The notes beneath the pieces were generated by a model, which made no database searches, was not told the origin of the DNA, and was given only the letters and a program-made list of their open reading frames with translations. From assembly GCA_040002995.1 (NCBI GenBank), contig JBDUDK010000055.1, positions 1 to 18,229 on the forward strand: DNA of 18,229 nt, written 5' to 3'. Positions 1 to 5,990 of this stretch are shown one piece after another. Position 1 is the stretch's first letter. Every line of letters begins with the position of its first letter. The DNA is from JBDUDK01 sp040002995 (GTDB taxonomy: Bacteria; Actinomycetota; Acidimicrobiia; Acidimicrobiales; Ilumatobacteraceae). The position numbers and the translations under genes are program-made.

Positions 1-328
1 TGAACGGCCAGTTTGCGCGCACGATGCTGAGCACCGCGGCGTCGACCTTGGGCACGGGACGGAACTCCGCGGCGGCGACGCGACGACCGAGGCGAAACTC
101 CCACCACGGCGCCCACACGGTCGAGATGAGACTGGAGGGAGGAGTTGCGGTCCTCTTCCGCGCTACCTCCCATTGCACGACGAGGTCGGCGCGGACCAAC
201 GGCACGGACGGGTCGTCGAGCAGACGATGAAGGATGGCGGTCGTGGCGCCGAACGGAATGCAGCCCACCGCGCGAAACGGGCGAGCGGGCAGCGCGACAT
301 CAAGGAAGCCGGCGTTGACCACGCGCAC
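1..328 (-). pseudogene. Erm-like rRNA adenine-N6 dimethyltransferase remnant, 5'-truncated
   Basis: Translating the minus strand gives a frame, open to the left edge, with the C-terminal two thirds of an Erm/KsgA-type methyltransferase. Visible landmarks are VRVVNAGFLDVALP, then GCIPFGATTAILHRLL at motif IV, then RADLVVQWEVARKR, then VWAPWWEFRLGRRV and FRPVPKVDAAVLSIVR. Members of the family methylate a 23S or 16S rRNA adenine using SAM. The N-terminal SAM-binding part (motif I) is absent, because that space is taken by the 3' end of the upstream oxidoreductase. The motif IV Asn of the NIPF/NLPY signature is replaced by Cys. The frame continues upstream inside the oxidoreductase without an ATG; the first reasonable start is the GTG at 328-326. 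Both defects suggest a dead remnant, or a gene broken by recombination or assembly near 330-355. The true C-terminus lies outside the window. Confidence 0.66.
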
Positions 329-351
329 GTGGTGCAGCTGGGCCGACGCCG

Positions 352-1320
352 CTAGGGCTCCAGCAACACGCGCCCAAAGGCGCGGCGGCTCTCGATGTAA
401 CGATGCGCCTCGGCGGCGTCGGCCAAGGGGAACGTGCGGTCGATGACCACTCGGAGTTCGCCGGCGGCGACGCGGGTGATGAGCTTTTCGATCATGCGGC
501 GCGTGCGGTCCGGGCGCATCGCCATTTCGGCCCCGAGGAACACGCCGGTGATCGTCCCGTTCTTCTGCATGATCGGCCACACCTCCGGCGGTCGCTCTTC
601 CCGCCCGGCCCGGCCCACCCAGCTGACGCGGCCCCGGTAGGCCAGTGCGGCGATGCTCGTCTCGAGTACGTGCCCGCCGACGGGATCGACGACCAGGTCA
701 ACGCCCCGACCGTCGGTTAGGCGCAACACCTCCGCCGCGACATCGGACGACGCGTAGTTGATGCCATGGTCCATGCCGAACTCGTGCAGCCGTTCGAGTC
801 GGTCATCGGCCGAGGCCGTGGCGAGCACGGTGGCGCCGGCGGCCTTCGCGAGTTGGATGGCGGCGAGTCCGACCCCGCCCGCGCCGGCTTGGACGAGAAC
901 GGTCTCGTCTCGCTCGAGTCGGCCGAACTCGAAGAGACAGTCATCGGCTGTGCCGAACTCGATCGGGATGGCGGCCGCGTGTTGCAGTGTGAGTCCGTCC
1001 GGCACCGCCCACGCGGCGCGGGCCGAGACACTCACGAGCTCGGCGTGGGATCCGTAGCCCATCGTCGCGACGACGGGTTGGCCGACGGTGAAACCCTCCG
1101 CGCCGGCACCCACCTCACGAACGGTGCCGGCTGCTTGGTAACCGACGATATGGGGATTCGTAGCCAGTACGCCACCCTGCCGGTGGAGCAGGTCGCCGCC
1201 CTGGATACCGATCGCGGCCACCTCGATGAGCAGACCGCCCTTCCGCACGACGGGGTCGGCTACGTCCTCGTAACGGAAGACGTCGGGCCCGCCGGTCTCG
1301 TAGAACACCGCTGCTTTCAT
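352..1320 (-). CDS. MDR-superfamily NADPH:quinone oxidoreductase (zinc-independent)
   Basis: The product is 322 aa and starts MKAAVFYETGG at the ATG at 1320-1318. It is a medium-chain dehydrogenase/reductase of the quinone oxidoreductase class: a GroES-like N-terminal half followed by a Rossmann half with the nucleotide motif AGAGGVGLAAIQLAKAAG and the downstream VDLVVDPVGG. It ends GRVLLEP, as is usual for the family, so it looks complete. The Cys/His ligands of zinc alcohol dehydrogenases are not seen. Such enzymes use NADPH to reduce quinones or enones in the cytosol; the substrate cannot be read from sequence. Its ATG overlaps the stop of the upstream acetyltransferase gene as ATGA, so the two are probably translationally coupled. 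The longer in-frame extension upstream of this ATG lies over the acetyltransferase gene and is not credible. Confidence 0.9.
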   Translation of the reverse strand: MKAAVFYETGGPDVFRYEDVADPVVRKGGLLIEVAAIGIQGGDLLHRQGGVLATNPHIVGYQAAGTVREVGAGAEGFTVGQPVVATMGYGSHAELVSVSARAAWAVPDGLTLQHAAAIPIEFGTADDCLFEFGRLERDETVLVQAGAGGVGLAAIQLAKAAGATVLATASADDRLERLHEFGMDHGINYASSDVAAEVLRLTDGRGVDLVVDPVGGHVLETSIAALAYRGRVSWVGRAGREERPPEVWPIMQKNGTITGVFLGAEMAMRPDRTRRMIEKLITRVAAGELRVVIDRTFPLADAAEAHRYIESRRAFGRVLLEP

Positions 1321-1793
1321 GGGACGGGCCGCTCCATTTCGATCTCTGTCAGGCCGTCGCGGGCTCGCGAGATCATGCCACCCGTGCGCCGGAATCCATT
1401 TCGTTCGTAGAGCCCGATGGCCGCGGAGTTCCCCTCGACCACGTCGAGCCGTACCACGGATGCCCCCGCCGACGGTGCCCACACCGAAACGGCCTGCACG
1501 AGTGCGTCGCCCGCGCCGGTGCCGCGGGCGCTCGGATGCACCCACACCGCCATCAGATACACGACGGAAGGCTCGCCATCAGCCCAGACGCCCGCCGCCA
1601 GCCCGACCGGCCCAGCCGAGTTCTCGAAGATGAACGTGGCTCCGGGCGCGAACCACCTTTGCCAATCGTCGGTGCTTCGTGCCGCTTCGCGCTCGTAGGT
1701 CGATCCGAACTGGTCTGGCGCGTCCACCATCGCCTGAAGGCGCAGGAAGCGCAGGGTGTTCTCGTCGCCGACCGCCGCCCGCCGGACTGTCAC
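1317..1793 (-). CDS. GNAT family N-acetyltransferase
   Basis: The GTG start at 1793-1791 gives a 158-aa protein (reading MTVRRAAVGDENTLRF), the size of a single GNAT domain. The acetyl-CoA loop is seen as VHPSARGTGAGDALVQAV, and the C-terminal half has the usual LDVVEGNSAAIGLYERNGF segment (the N..A..LY...GF motif). It should transfer an acetyl group from acetyl-CoA to an amine; the substrate is unknown. The frame is open further upstream, but that stretch covers the repeat-containing intergenic region and the opposing amidohydrolase start. A TACGGT hexamer 8 nt before the GTG supports this start and suggests a leaderless message. The stop overlaps the oxidoreductase start (ATGA), making a two-gene operon. 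Confidence 0.87.
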   Translation of the reverse strand: MTVRRAAVGDENTLRFLRLQAMVDAPDQFGSTYEREAARSTDDWQRWFAPGATFIFENSAGPVGLAAGVWADGEPSVVYLMAVWVHPSARGTGAGDALVQAVSVWAPSAGASVVRLDVVEGNSAAIGLYERNGFRRTGGMISRARDGLTEIEMERPVP

Positions 1794-1799
1794 GTACGG

Positions 1800-1839
1800 G
1801 CACCGTACCGGGCACGTGCGAGCACCGTACCGGGCACGT
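1800..1839. repeat. 22-bp-period tandem direct repeat in divergent promoter region
   Basis: The 18-bp sequence GCACCGTACCGGGCACGT occurs at 1800-1817 and, identically, at 1822-1839, giving a period of 22 bp, about two helical turns. Read on the minus strand, each copy contains TACGGT; the copy nearer the acetyltransferase serves as its likely -10 element. The region lies between the divergent acetyltransferase (start 1793) and amidohydrolase (start 1875). It could be a tandem operator or a small duplication of a promoter; the sequence does not decide between these. Confidence 0.7.
1802..1807 (-). promoter_or_regulatory. Putative -10 element TACGGT for the acetyltransferase (leaderless)
   Basis: TACGGT on the minus strand is followed by 8 nt and then the GTG start at 1793. 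It fits the actinobacterial housekeeping -10 consensus TANNNT. A second copy sits 22 bp further upstream (1824-1829) within the tandem repeat. Confidence 0.5.
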
Positions 1840-1861
1840 CGAACGACGGTAATGGGGCAGC

Positions 1862-1867
1862 TACGGT
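1862..1867 (+). promoter_or_regulatory. Putative -10 element TACGGT for the amidohydrolase (leaderless)
   Basis: TACGGT is followed by exactly 7 nt and then the ATG at 1875, so transcription would start at or next to the start codon. There is no purine-rich ribosome binding site in the 12 bases before the ATG. The candidate -35 at 1839-1844 (TCGAAC, 17-bp spacer) is weak. Confidence 0.55.
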
Positions 1868-1874
1868 CCGGCGC

Positions 1875-2870
1875 ATGTACGTCTGGGATGACGCATGGCT
1901 GGCGCGGAGAACGGAACCGGCGATCGACCCCGATCTTGCGATCGTCGACCCCCACCACCATCTGTGGGAACGCGAGGGCATGGGCCGCTACATCCTCGAA
2001 GACCTGCACGCCGATACCGGTGGTGGTCACAACGTGGAGGCCACCGTCTTCATGGAGTGCGCGTGGGGCTATCGAACATCGGGTCCGGAACATTTACAGC
2101 CTGTGGGGGAGACCGAGACGATCGCGGCGATCGCCTCCGAGAGCATGGGACGCGGTGCCGAGATCAAGGGCATCGTGAGCTTCGCCGACATGACGTTGGG
2201 CGACGCGGTCGACGAAGTGCTCGAGGCGCACGTGGTGGCCGGACACGGACTCTTCAAGGGCATACGGCACGCGACGGCATTCGACCACGACCGGCGGATT
2301 CGCCGCTCGCACACCCGCCCGACCGCGGGGCTCATGGCCGACGCCGCGTTCCGGCGCGGTGTGCAACGCCTCGCCGCGCGAGAGATGAGCTTCGACGCGT
2401 GGCTCTATCACCCGCAGATCGTCGAACTCACCGCGCTGGCCCGTGCGATACCCGAGGGTTCGTTCGTGCTCGACCACCTCGGCGGCCCGCTCGGGATTGG
2501 GCCGTACGAGGGTCAGCGTGACGAAATCCTCAAGCGCTGGCGGGTCGACATCGCGGAGCTGGCGACGTGTCCGAACGTTGCCATGAAGCTCGGAGGCATC
2601 GGCATGGTCGTGTTCGGCCTCGGCTTCGAGGAGAAGCCGGAGCCGCCCTCGAGCGAGGAACTCGCCAGTGCGTGGGACGGTCCGATCACCTACGCGATCG
2701 AACAGTTCGGCGCCGACCGATGCATGTTCGAGTCCAACTTCCCGGTCGACAAGATGAGCTGCAGCTACGTCACGCTGTGGAACGCGTTCAAGCGCATCGC
2801 GAGCGGGGCCGGCCCGGACGAGAAAGCGGCGCTGTTCCGCGGCACGGCGAGTCGCGTCTACCGACTCTGA
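1875..2870 (+). CDS. Amidohydrolase 2 family metal-dependent hydrolase
   Basis: This 331-aa protein starts MYVWDDAWLARRTEP. It has the amidohydrolase-2 (PF04909, 2-pyrone-4,6-dicarboxylate lactonase-like) pattern: VDPHHHLWE near the N-terminus (HxH metal ligands), YHPQIVEL and FVLDHLGGP with conserved histidines in the middle, and FESNFPVDK near the C-terminus with the catalytic or metal-binding Asp. The TIM-barrel enzyme probably hydrolyses or decarboxylates a small cyclic or aromatic acid; the exact substrate cannot be inferred. The start is set by the HHH motif spacing and by a TACGGT hexamer 7 nt upstream; a longer in-frame extension crosses the divergent promoter region and is rejected. 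It is followed after a 41-nt gap by a sigma factor gene that has its own promoter, so the two need not be functionally linked. Confidence 0.88.
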   Translation: MYVWDDAWLARRTEPAIDPDLAIVDPHHHLWEREGMGRYILEDLHADTGGGHNVEATVFMECAWGYRTSGPEHLQPVGETETIAAIASESMGRGAEIKGIVSFADMTLGDAVDEVLEAHVVAGHGLFKGIRHATAFDHDRRIRRSHTRPTAGLMADAAFRRGVQRLAAREMSFDAWLYHPQIVELTALARAIPEGSFVLDHLGGPLGIGPYEGQRDEILKRWRVDIAELATCPNVAMKLGGIGMVVFGLGFEEKPEPPSSEELASAWDGPITYAIEQFGADRCMFESNFPVDKMSCSYVTLWNAFKRIASGAGPDEKAALFRGTASRVYRL

Positions 2871-2879
2871 CTGTTCCCG

Positions 2880-2905
2880 GGAACCGAATAGGGGTGCTGG
2901 GCGTC
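2880..2905 (+). promoter_or_regulatory. Putative ECF-sigma-type promoter (GGAAC-N17-CGTC)
   Basis: GGAAC at 2880-2884 and CGTC at 2902-2905 are separated by 17 bp. This matches the general ECF/SigE-class pattern of an AAC-containing -35 and a CGTC/CGTT -10. It lies directly upstream of the ECF sigma factor gene and predicts a transcript starting near 2912-2915, at or inside the first ATG codons. It suggests autoregulation by the sigma factor it precedes; this is inference from sequence alone. Confidence 0.55.
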
Positions 2906-2911
2906 ACTGTG

Positions 2912-3406
2912 ATGATGGCCACCATGGGTGTGGTTGAGAAGGGATCGTCGCCGGCTCGTGAGCCCACCTCGTTCGAGAGCTTCTATCGCACCAACCACAT
3001 CGCAATGGTGCGCCTCGCCTACTTGTTGACCGGGTCTCGCGTGATTGCCGAGGACCTGGTCCAGGACTCGTTCTTGCGGGTGCAACCGCGTTGGGGCGCG
3101 CTCGAAGTTCCGGCGGCATACCTCCGGCGGACGGTGACGAACGCCAGCTACTCGTACCTCCGGCGCCGCCGTCGGGAGGAGGCGTTTGTAGCCGACCGAC
3201 CGGTCGCGGCCGCCGCCCCCGAGCTCGACGAGACATGGGCCGCGTTGGCGCGCCTGACCCCCCGGCGCCGCGCGGTCCTGGTGCTGCGGTTTTATCTCGA
3301 CCTCTCCGAAGCGGAGATTGCCGCGACGTTGGGCTGCCGGCCGGGCACGGTGAAGTCACTGACCTCGCGTGGGTTGGCCGATCTGCGGGAGGTGATGGAA
3401 CCGTGA
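2912..3406 (+). CDS. ECF RNA polymerase sigma factor, SigE family (TIGR02983-like)
   Basis: The product is 164 aa from the ATG at 2912; ATGs at 2915 and 2924 and a GTG at 2909 are alternatives. Region 2 runs over roughly residues 20-85 (SFESFYRTNHIAMVRLAYLL, AEDLVQDSFLRVQPRW, AYLRRTVTNASYSYLRRRRR). Region 4 covers roughly 108-160 (LARLTPRRRAVLVLRFYLDL, then SEAEIAATLGCRPGTVKSLT, a helix-turn-helix). It directs RNA polymerase to ECF promoters and resembles the compact SigE-family sigma factors common in Actinobacteria. It is preceded by a GGAAC-N17-CGTC promoter and followed by an overlapping (GTGA) membrane protein gene, the usual place for an anti-sigma or sensor partner. The open frame continues upstream over the amidohydrolase, but that part has no sigma-factor features. 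Confidence 0.9.
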   Translation: MMATMGVVEKGSSPAREPTSFESFYRTNHIAMVRLAYLLTGSRVIAEDLVQDSFLRVQPRWGALEVPAAYLRRTVTNASYSYLRRRRREEAFVADRPVAAAAPELDETWAALARLTPRRRAVLVLRFYLDLSEAEIAATLGCRPGTVKSLTSRGLADLREVMEP

Positions 3407-4752
3407 ACGAGAACGAACTCGAAGCTCGCCTCAGGGCCACGCTCAGGGAGAGGGCGTCGAGCGTCGCCGAACGTCCCGACGCGTGGAACGGATATTCCGA
3501 ACGGTCGCCCATTGCCTCGACGCCTCATCCCACCGCAGGCCGTCGGCTCGTCTGGTTGGGCGTAGCGGCGGCGGCCGCGCTCATCGTGTTCGTGGTCTTG
3601 CAGGTGACGTCGTCGCCGTCGGTGAAAGTGACCGCGGTCGCGCCCGAGACGACCGACACCGGTGTCTCCGCCGCTCCATCGACTTCGGTCGGGTCGACGA
3701 CCATCCCCGCGCCCACGACCGTGCCGTCCCCGGTACCCGGCCCCGTCGGCCTACCGGTGCCCGCCTTGTTCACATCCTCGTCGGTGACGTTCGTATCGCT
3801 GCATACCGGATGGGTGTTGGGCACGGCGCCATGCGGCCTCACCCACTGCATGGAGCTGCTGCGCACGCGCGACGGCGGCCAGACCTGGGTCGCATTGCCA
3901 CAGCCCCCGATGCCCGTCGCCGACAGCAGCAACGTCCAACAGCGCCATGTCCGCTTCGCAAACCTCAACGACGGGTGGATCTACGGACCTGATCTCTGGG
4001 TGACGCACGACGGCGGGGCAACATGGAACCGGGCGCCCGGCGAAGGTCTTTCGCCCGACACGCCGGTGACCGCGCTCGAAACCGATGGCGAGGTCGTCTA
4101 CGCGGTCGTGGAACCCTCCACGGTGATCACCAGTCCCGTCGATCACGACGACTGGAGGGCGGCACCGGTCTCGATTCCCATAGGTGCGGGACCGGTTCCC
4201 TTTGCCCAGCTCGTCGTGCAGGGGGCGGGAGGCTGGATCATCGAGAACAACCGCACAGTTGTCGGTGGCGCCCGTCTCGAAGACGGAAAATGGACGGAGT
4301 GGCAGCCGCCGTGCATCGACAAGGCTGGACCCGCCGTGCTCACCGCCTCTACTCCGACGGATGTGGTCGTCGTTTGCCATGAGGGCGTGTGGGGCAATGG
4401 CCCGCCCACGGAGAACGTTCTCGTCTCGAGCGACGGTGGCACAACATTCCACGAAATCCCCGCGCCGCTGACGGGCGACTGGCAAGTGGACGGCGTGGCC
4501 AGCGCAGGATCCGACACGATCGTCGTCGCCGGCGTCGCCAATGGCTCGCGGGTGCTCGAGGCGACGTTCGATGGAGGCGATTCCTGGACAGCTCTCCACA
4601 GCGAGCCCGCTGGCGGGTCGTGGACCGACATCGGTTTCACGGGTCCGACGCAAGGCATCGCCATCGCGCACCTCGAGGACGGCGGCGAGCTCCTCATGAC
4701 GACCGATGGCGGCCACACCTGGACGCCGGCCGACTTCTACGCCGGTCGGTAG
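3403..4752 (+). CDS. Single-pass membrane protein with extracytoplasmic Asp-box beta-propeller; candidate anti-sigma/sensor
   Basis: The GTG start overlaps the sigma factor stop and has the ribosome binding site GGGAGGTGA at 3387-3395; the product is 449 aa. Residues 1-46 are a hydrophilic, probably cytoplasmic, segment. Residues 49-68 form a transmembrane helix (LVWLGVAAAAALIVFVVLQV). Residues 70-120 are a Thr/Pro/Ser/Val-rich linker, and the rest is a secreted domain. Five clear Asp-boxes have their aspartates at residues 157, 203, 344, 390 and 435 (e.g. RTRDGGQTW, TTDGGHTW). The spacings are 46, 141, 46 and 45, so two degenerate repeats probably fill the gap, giving seven blades (BNR/YCF48/sortilin-like). 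Coupling to an ECF sigma factor suggests an anti-sigma or sensor role, but the cytoplasmic part is short and has no recognisable zinc anti-sigma motif. No enzymatic residues are recognised. Confidence 0.85.
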   Translation: MNENELEARLRATLRERASSVAERPDAWNGYSERSPIASTPHPTAGRRLVWLGVAAAAALIVFVVLQVTSSPSVKVTAVAPETTDTGVSAAPSTSVGSTTIPAPTTVPSPVPGPVGLPVPALFTSSSVTFVSLHTGWVLGTAPCGLTHCMELLRTRDGGQTWVALPQPPMPVADSSNVQQRHVRFANLNDGWIYGPDLWVTHDGGATWNRAPGEGLSPDTPVTALETDGEVVYAVVEPSTVITSPVDHDDWRAAPVSIPIGAGPVPFAQLVVQGAGGWIIENNRTVVGGARLEDGKWTEWQPPCIDKAGPAVLTASTPTDVVVVCHEGVWGNGPPTENVLVSSDGGTTFHEIPAPLTGDWQVDGVASAGSDTIVVAGVANGSRVLEATFDGGDSWTALHSEPAGGSWTDIGFTGPTQGIAIAHLEDGGELLMTTDGGHTWTPADFYAGR

Positions 4753-4755
4753 CGT
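4750..4755 (+). promoter_or_regulatory. Putative -10 element TAGCGT for the PPOX/F420 protein (leaderless)
   Basis: TAGCGT is followed by 7 nt and then the GTG start at 4763. The TAG of this hexamer is also the stop codon of the preceding membrane protein gene, so part of the match is forced by the gene end. No Shine-Dalgarno sequence is visible before the GTG. Confidence 0.4.
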
Positions 4756-4762
4756 CAACCGC

Positions 4763-5188
4763 GTGACCGCCACGCCATCCTGGGTCGCGCCGGCGATCGC
4801 GCAAGCGCGGGTGGCCCGGCTGGCGACGACCGGTCCCGATGGGGTCGTGCGACTCGTGCCCATCTGCTTCGCGATCGTCGAAGAACGAGTCGTGAGTGCC
4901 GTCGACCACAAGCCCAAATCGACCGAAAAGCTTCACCGACTCGACGACATCTCCTCCTCGCGCGTCGCAACGGTGCTCATCGACCACTATGACGACGACT
5001 GGACGCAGCTGTGGTGGGTGCGCATCCGAGGCGCGGCCCAGCTGCACAGCGACGACGAACTGTTGGTGGCACAGGCTCGCGCCGCGTTGATCGCCAAGTA
5101 CTCGCAGTACCAGGCCGAACCGCCCGGCGGCCCGGTGTACAGCGTCGCGCTCGACGAGCTCAGGGCCTGGCGCTTCCACAAACCCTAA
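4763..5188 (+). CDS. PPOX-class F420-dependent oxidoreductase family protein (Rv0121c/TIGR03668-like)
   Basis: The 141-aa product begins VTATPSWVAPAIAQARVARL and has the split-barrel flavin/deazaflavin-binding fold expected of pyridoxamine-5'-phosphate-oxidase-like proteins. Diagnostic stretches are ARLATTGPDGVVRLVPICFA, then SAVDHKPKSTEKLHRL, then VLIDHYDDDWTQLWWVRIRG, and a C-terminal RAWRFHKP. This set resembles the mycobacterial Rv0121c subgroup, thought to use coenzyme F420 rather than FMN; the substrate is unknown. I chose the GTG at 4763 because family members begin about this far before the first strand and because TAGCGT lies 7 nt upstream. An in-frame ATG at 4706 would overlap the previous gene by 47 nt and adds a low-complexity tail. 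Presence of an F420 enzyme fits an actinobacterial host. Confidence 0.88.
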   Translation: MTATPSWVAPAIAQARVARLATTGPDGVVRLVPICFAIVEERVVSAVDHKPKSTEKLHRLDDISSSRVATVLIDHYDDDWTQLWWVRIRGAAQLHSDDELLVAQARAALIAKYSQYQAEPPGGPVYSVALDELRAWRFHKP

Positions 5189-5191
5189 AGT
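5186..5191 (+). promoter_or_regulatory. Putative -10 element TAAAGT for the small CxxC protein (leaderless)
   Basis: TAAAGT, overlapping the TAA stop of the PPOX gene, is followed by 7 nt and then the GTG at 5199. The spacing matches that seen at other starts in the window. The overlap with a stop codon makes part of the match non-independent. Confidence 0.42.
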
Positions 5192-5198
5192 CGCGACC

Positions 5199-5414
5199 GT
5201 GCCGCAAGGGGAGCGACGGTTCAACCGATCGGCGAGCCACTGGCCGATCATGGCCGTGTGCCGCGTGTGCTGGAAGTACATCGAGCTCACACCCGATCGG
5301 GTCAACATGGTCGAGGGTCGGCCCTTCTACCAATGTCAGCTCTGCGGCGGCGCATTCTTGATTCGGTGGGAGGACGCCAAGGCGCTGCGCGATCGGAATT
5401 CGCCAACGCCCTGA
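5199..5414 (+). CDS. Small two-CxxC (zinc-ribbon-like) protein
   Basis: The 71-aa product, from a GTG 10 nt after the PPOX stop, contains CRVC and, 22 residues later, CQLCG. This is the four-cysteine spacing of a zinc ribbon or rubredoxin-like knuckle. Between them lies WKYIELTPDRVNMVEGRPFY, and the C-terminus is hydrophilic (WEDAKALRDRNSPTP). I do not recognise a named family. It may bind zinc and contact nucleic acid or protein, but no role can be stated. An internal ATG at 5250 would give a 54-aa form retaining both CxxC motifs. The GTG start is supported by a TAAAGT hexamer 7 nt upstream. Its 3' end overlaps the opposing ASCH gene by 79 nt. Confidence 0.66.
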   Translation: MPQGERRFNRSASHWPIMAVCRVCWKYIELTPDRVNMVEGRPFYQCQLCGGAFLIRWEDAKALRDRNSPTP

Positions 5415-5989
5415 AACGCCCGCAGGTAGGCCTCGCCCCGGGGTGAGAGTCGGTATCCGACCTGGAGGCTGATCGTGAGGCCGAGGTTCTTGAGTTTGCG
5501 GACGTTGAGCTTGAACGGCGCCAAATCGCGATCAATCGATTTGGCGAGATCGGCGGCGCGTACGCCTGGACGCTCGGCGATCGCGCGAAGCGCCGCCATG
5601 GTCCACGGGCCCGATGCGCTCAGTCGGTCCAGGCGCTCGAGCCGGAGACGAATGGCGATCAGGTCGTCTTCGGACAACGCATCGTCGCGTGCCAGTTCGT
5701 CACGAGGATCCGGATCGTCGACGTGACGAAAACGGATTCGGTAGATCGGTAGATCAGGAGTGCCGCGCAAGTCGGCGGCGAGGTCGCGAGCAGACAAATA
5801 GCCCGACGCCAACGCGTCGGCGCTCGTGATATCCGACGCGTGGACGACAACGATCGACTGCACTTCGATCAGGCCCCCGGGTGTGCGATAGCGCTTGCCC
5901 GCGAGCGCCTGCGGGCGCTTCCACCGTCGAAAGGTCGACGTGATCGAGCCGTCGGTGATGCCGGCCCAGAAGCGCTTCTCGAACAGCAC
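5336..5989 (-). CDS. ASCH-domain protein with C-terminal winged-helix region
   Basis: The GTG start at 5989-5987 gives 217 aa beginning VLFEKRFWAGITDGSITSTF. The N-terminal ~70 residues carry the ASCH/PUA-like signature: FWAGI..GSITSTFRRWKRP, then GKRYRTPGGLIEVQSI, then the ALASGYLSARDLAADLRG helix region. ASCH domains are proposed to bind RNA or modified nucleosides. Residues from about 125 to 195 (GPWTMAALRAIAERPGVRAA, then RKLKNLGLTISLQVGYRLSP) look like a winged helix-turn-helix. The last 28 residues, after EAYLRAF, are probably unconserved and extend over the opposing CxxC gene. Its start lies 1 nt after the upstream GNAT stop, so the two are probably co-translated. The partner and exact role are unknown. 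Confidence 0.82.
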   Translation of the reverse strand: MLFEKRFWAGITDGSITSTFRRWKRPQALAGKRYRTPGGLIEVQSIVVVHASDITSADALASGYLSARDLAADLRGTPDLPIYRIRFRHVDDPDPRDELARDDALSEDDLIAIRLRLERLDRLSASGPWTMAALRAIAERPGVRAADLAKSIDRDLAPFKLNVRKLKNLGLTISLQVGYRLSPRGEAYLRAFQGVGEFRSRSALASSHRIKNAPPQS

Positions 5990-5990
5990 C

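Noticed and set aside
766..1410. 214-aa plus-strand open frame opposite the oxidoreductase
   Set aside because: Shadow of a well-defined MDR protein; no recognisable domain.
1321..1545. 75-residue N-terminal extension of the oxidoreductase
   Set aside because: Arg/Gly-rich frame inside the acetyltransferase gene; MKAAVFYETGG is the typical start of the family.
1536..1874. N-terminal extension of the amidohydrolase frame (in-frame ATG at 1536)
   Set aside because: It covers the opposing acetyltransferase gene and the divergent promoter region; the family starts close to the HHH motif and the ATG at 1875 has a -10 hexamer 7 nt upstream.
3751..4917. 388-aa minus-strand open frame opposite the membrane propeller gene
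   Set aside because: Antisense shadow; the plus strand has a transmembrane helix, a ribosome binding site and five Asp-boxes.
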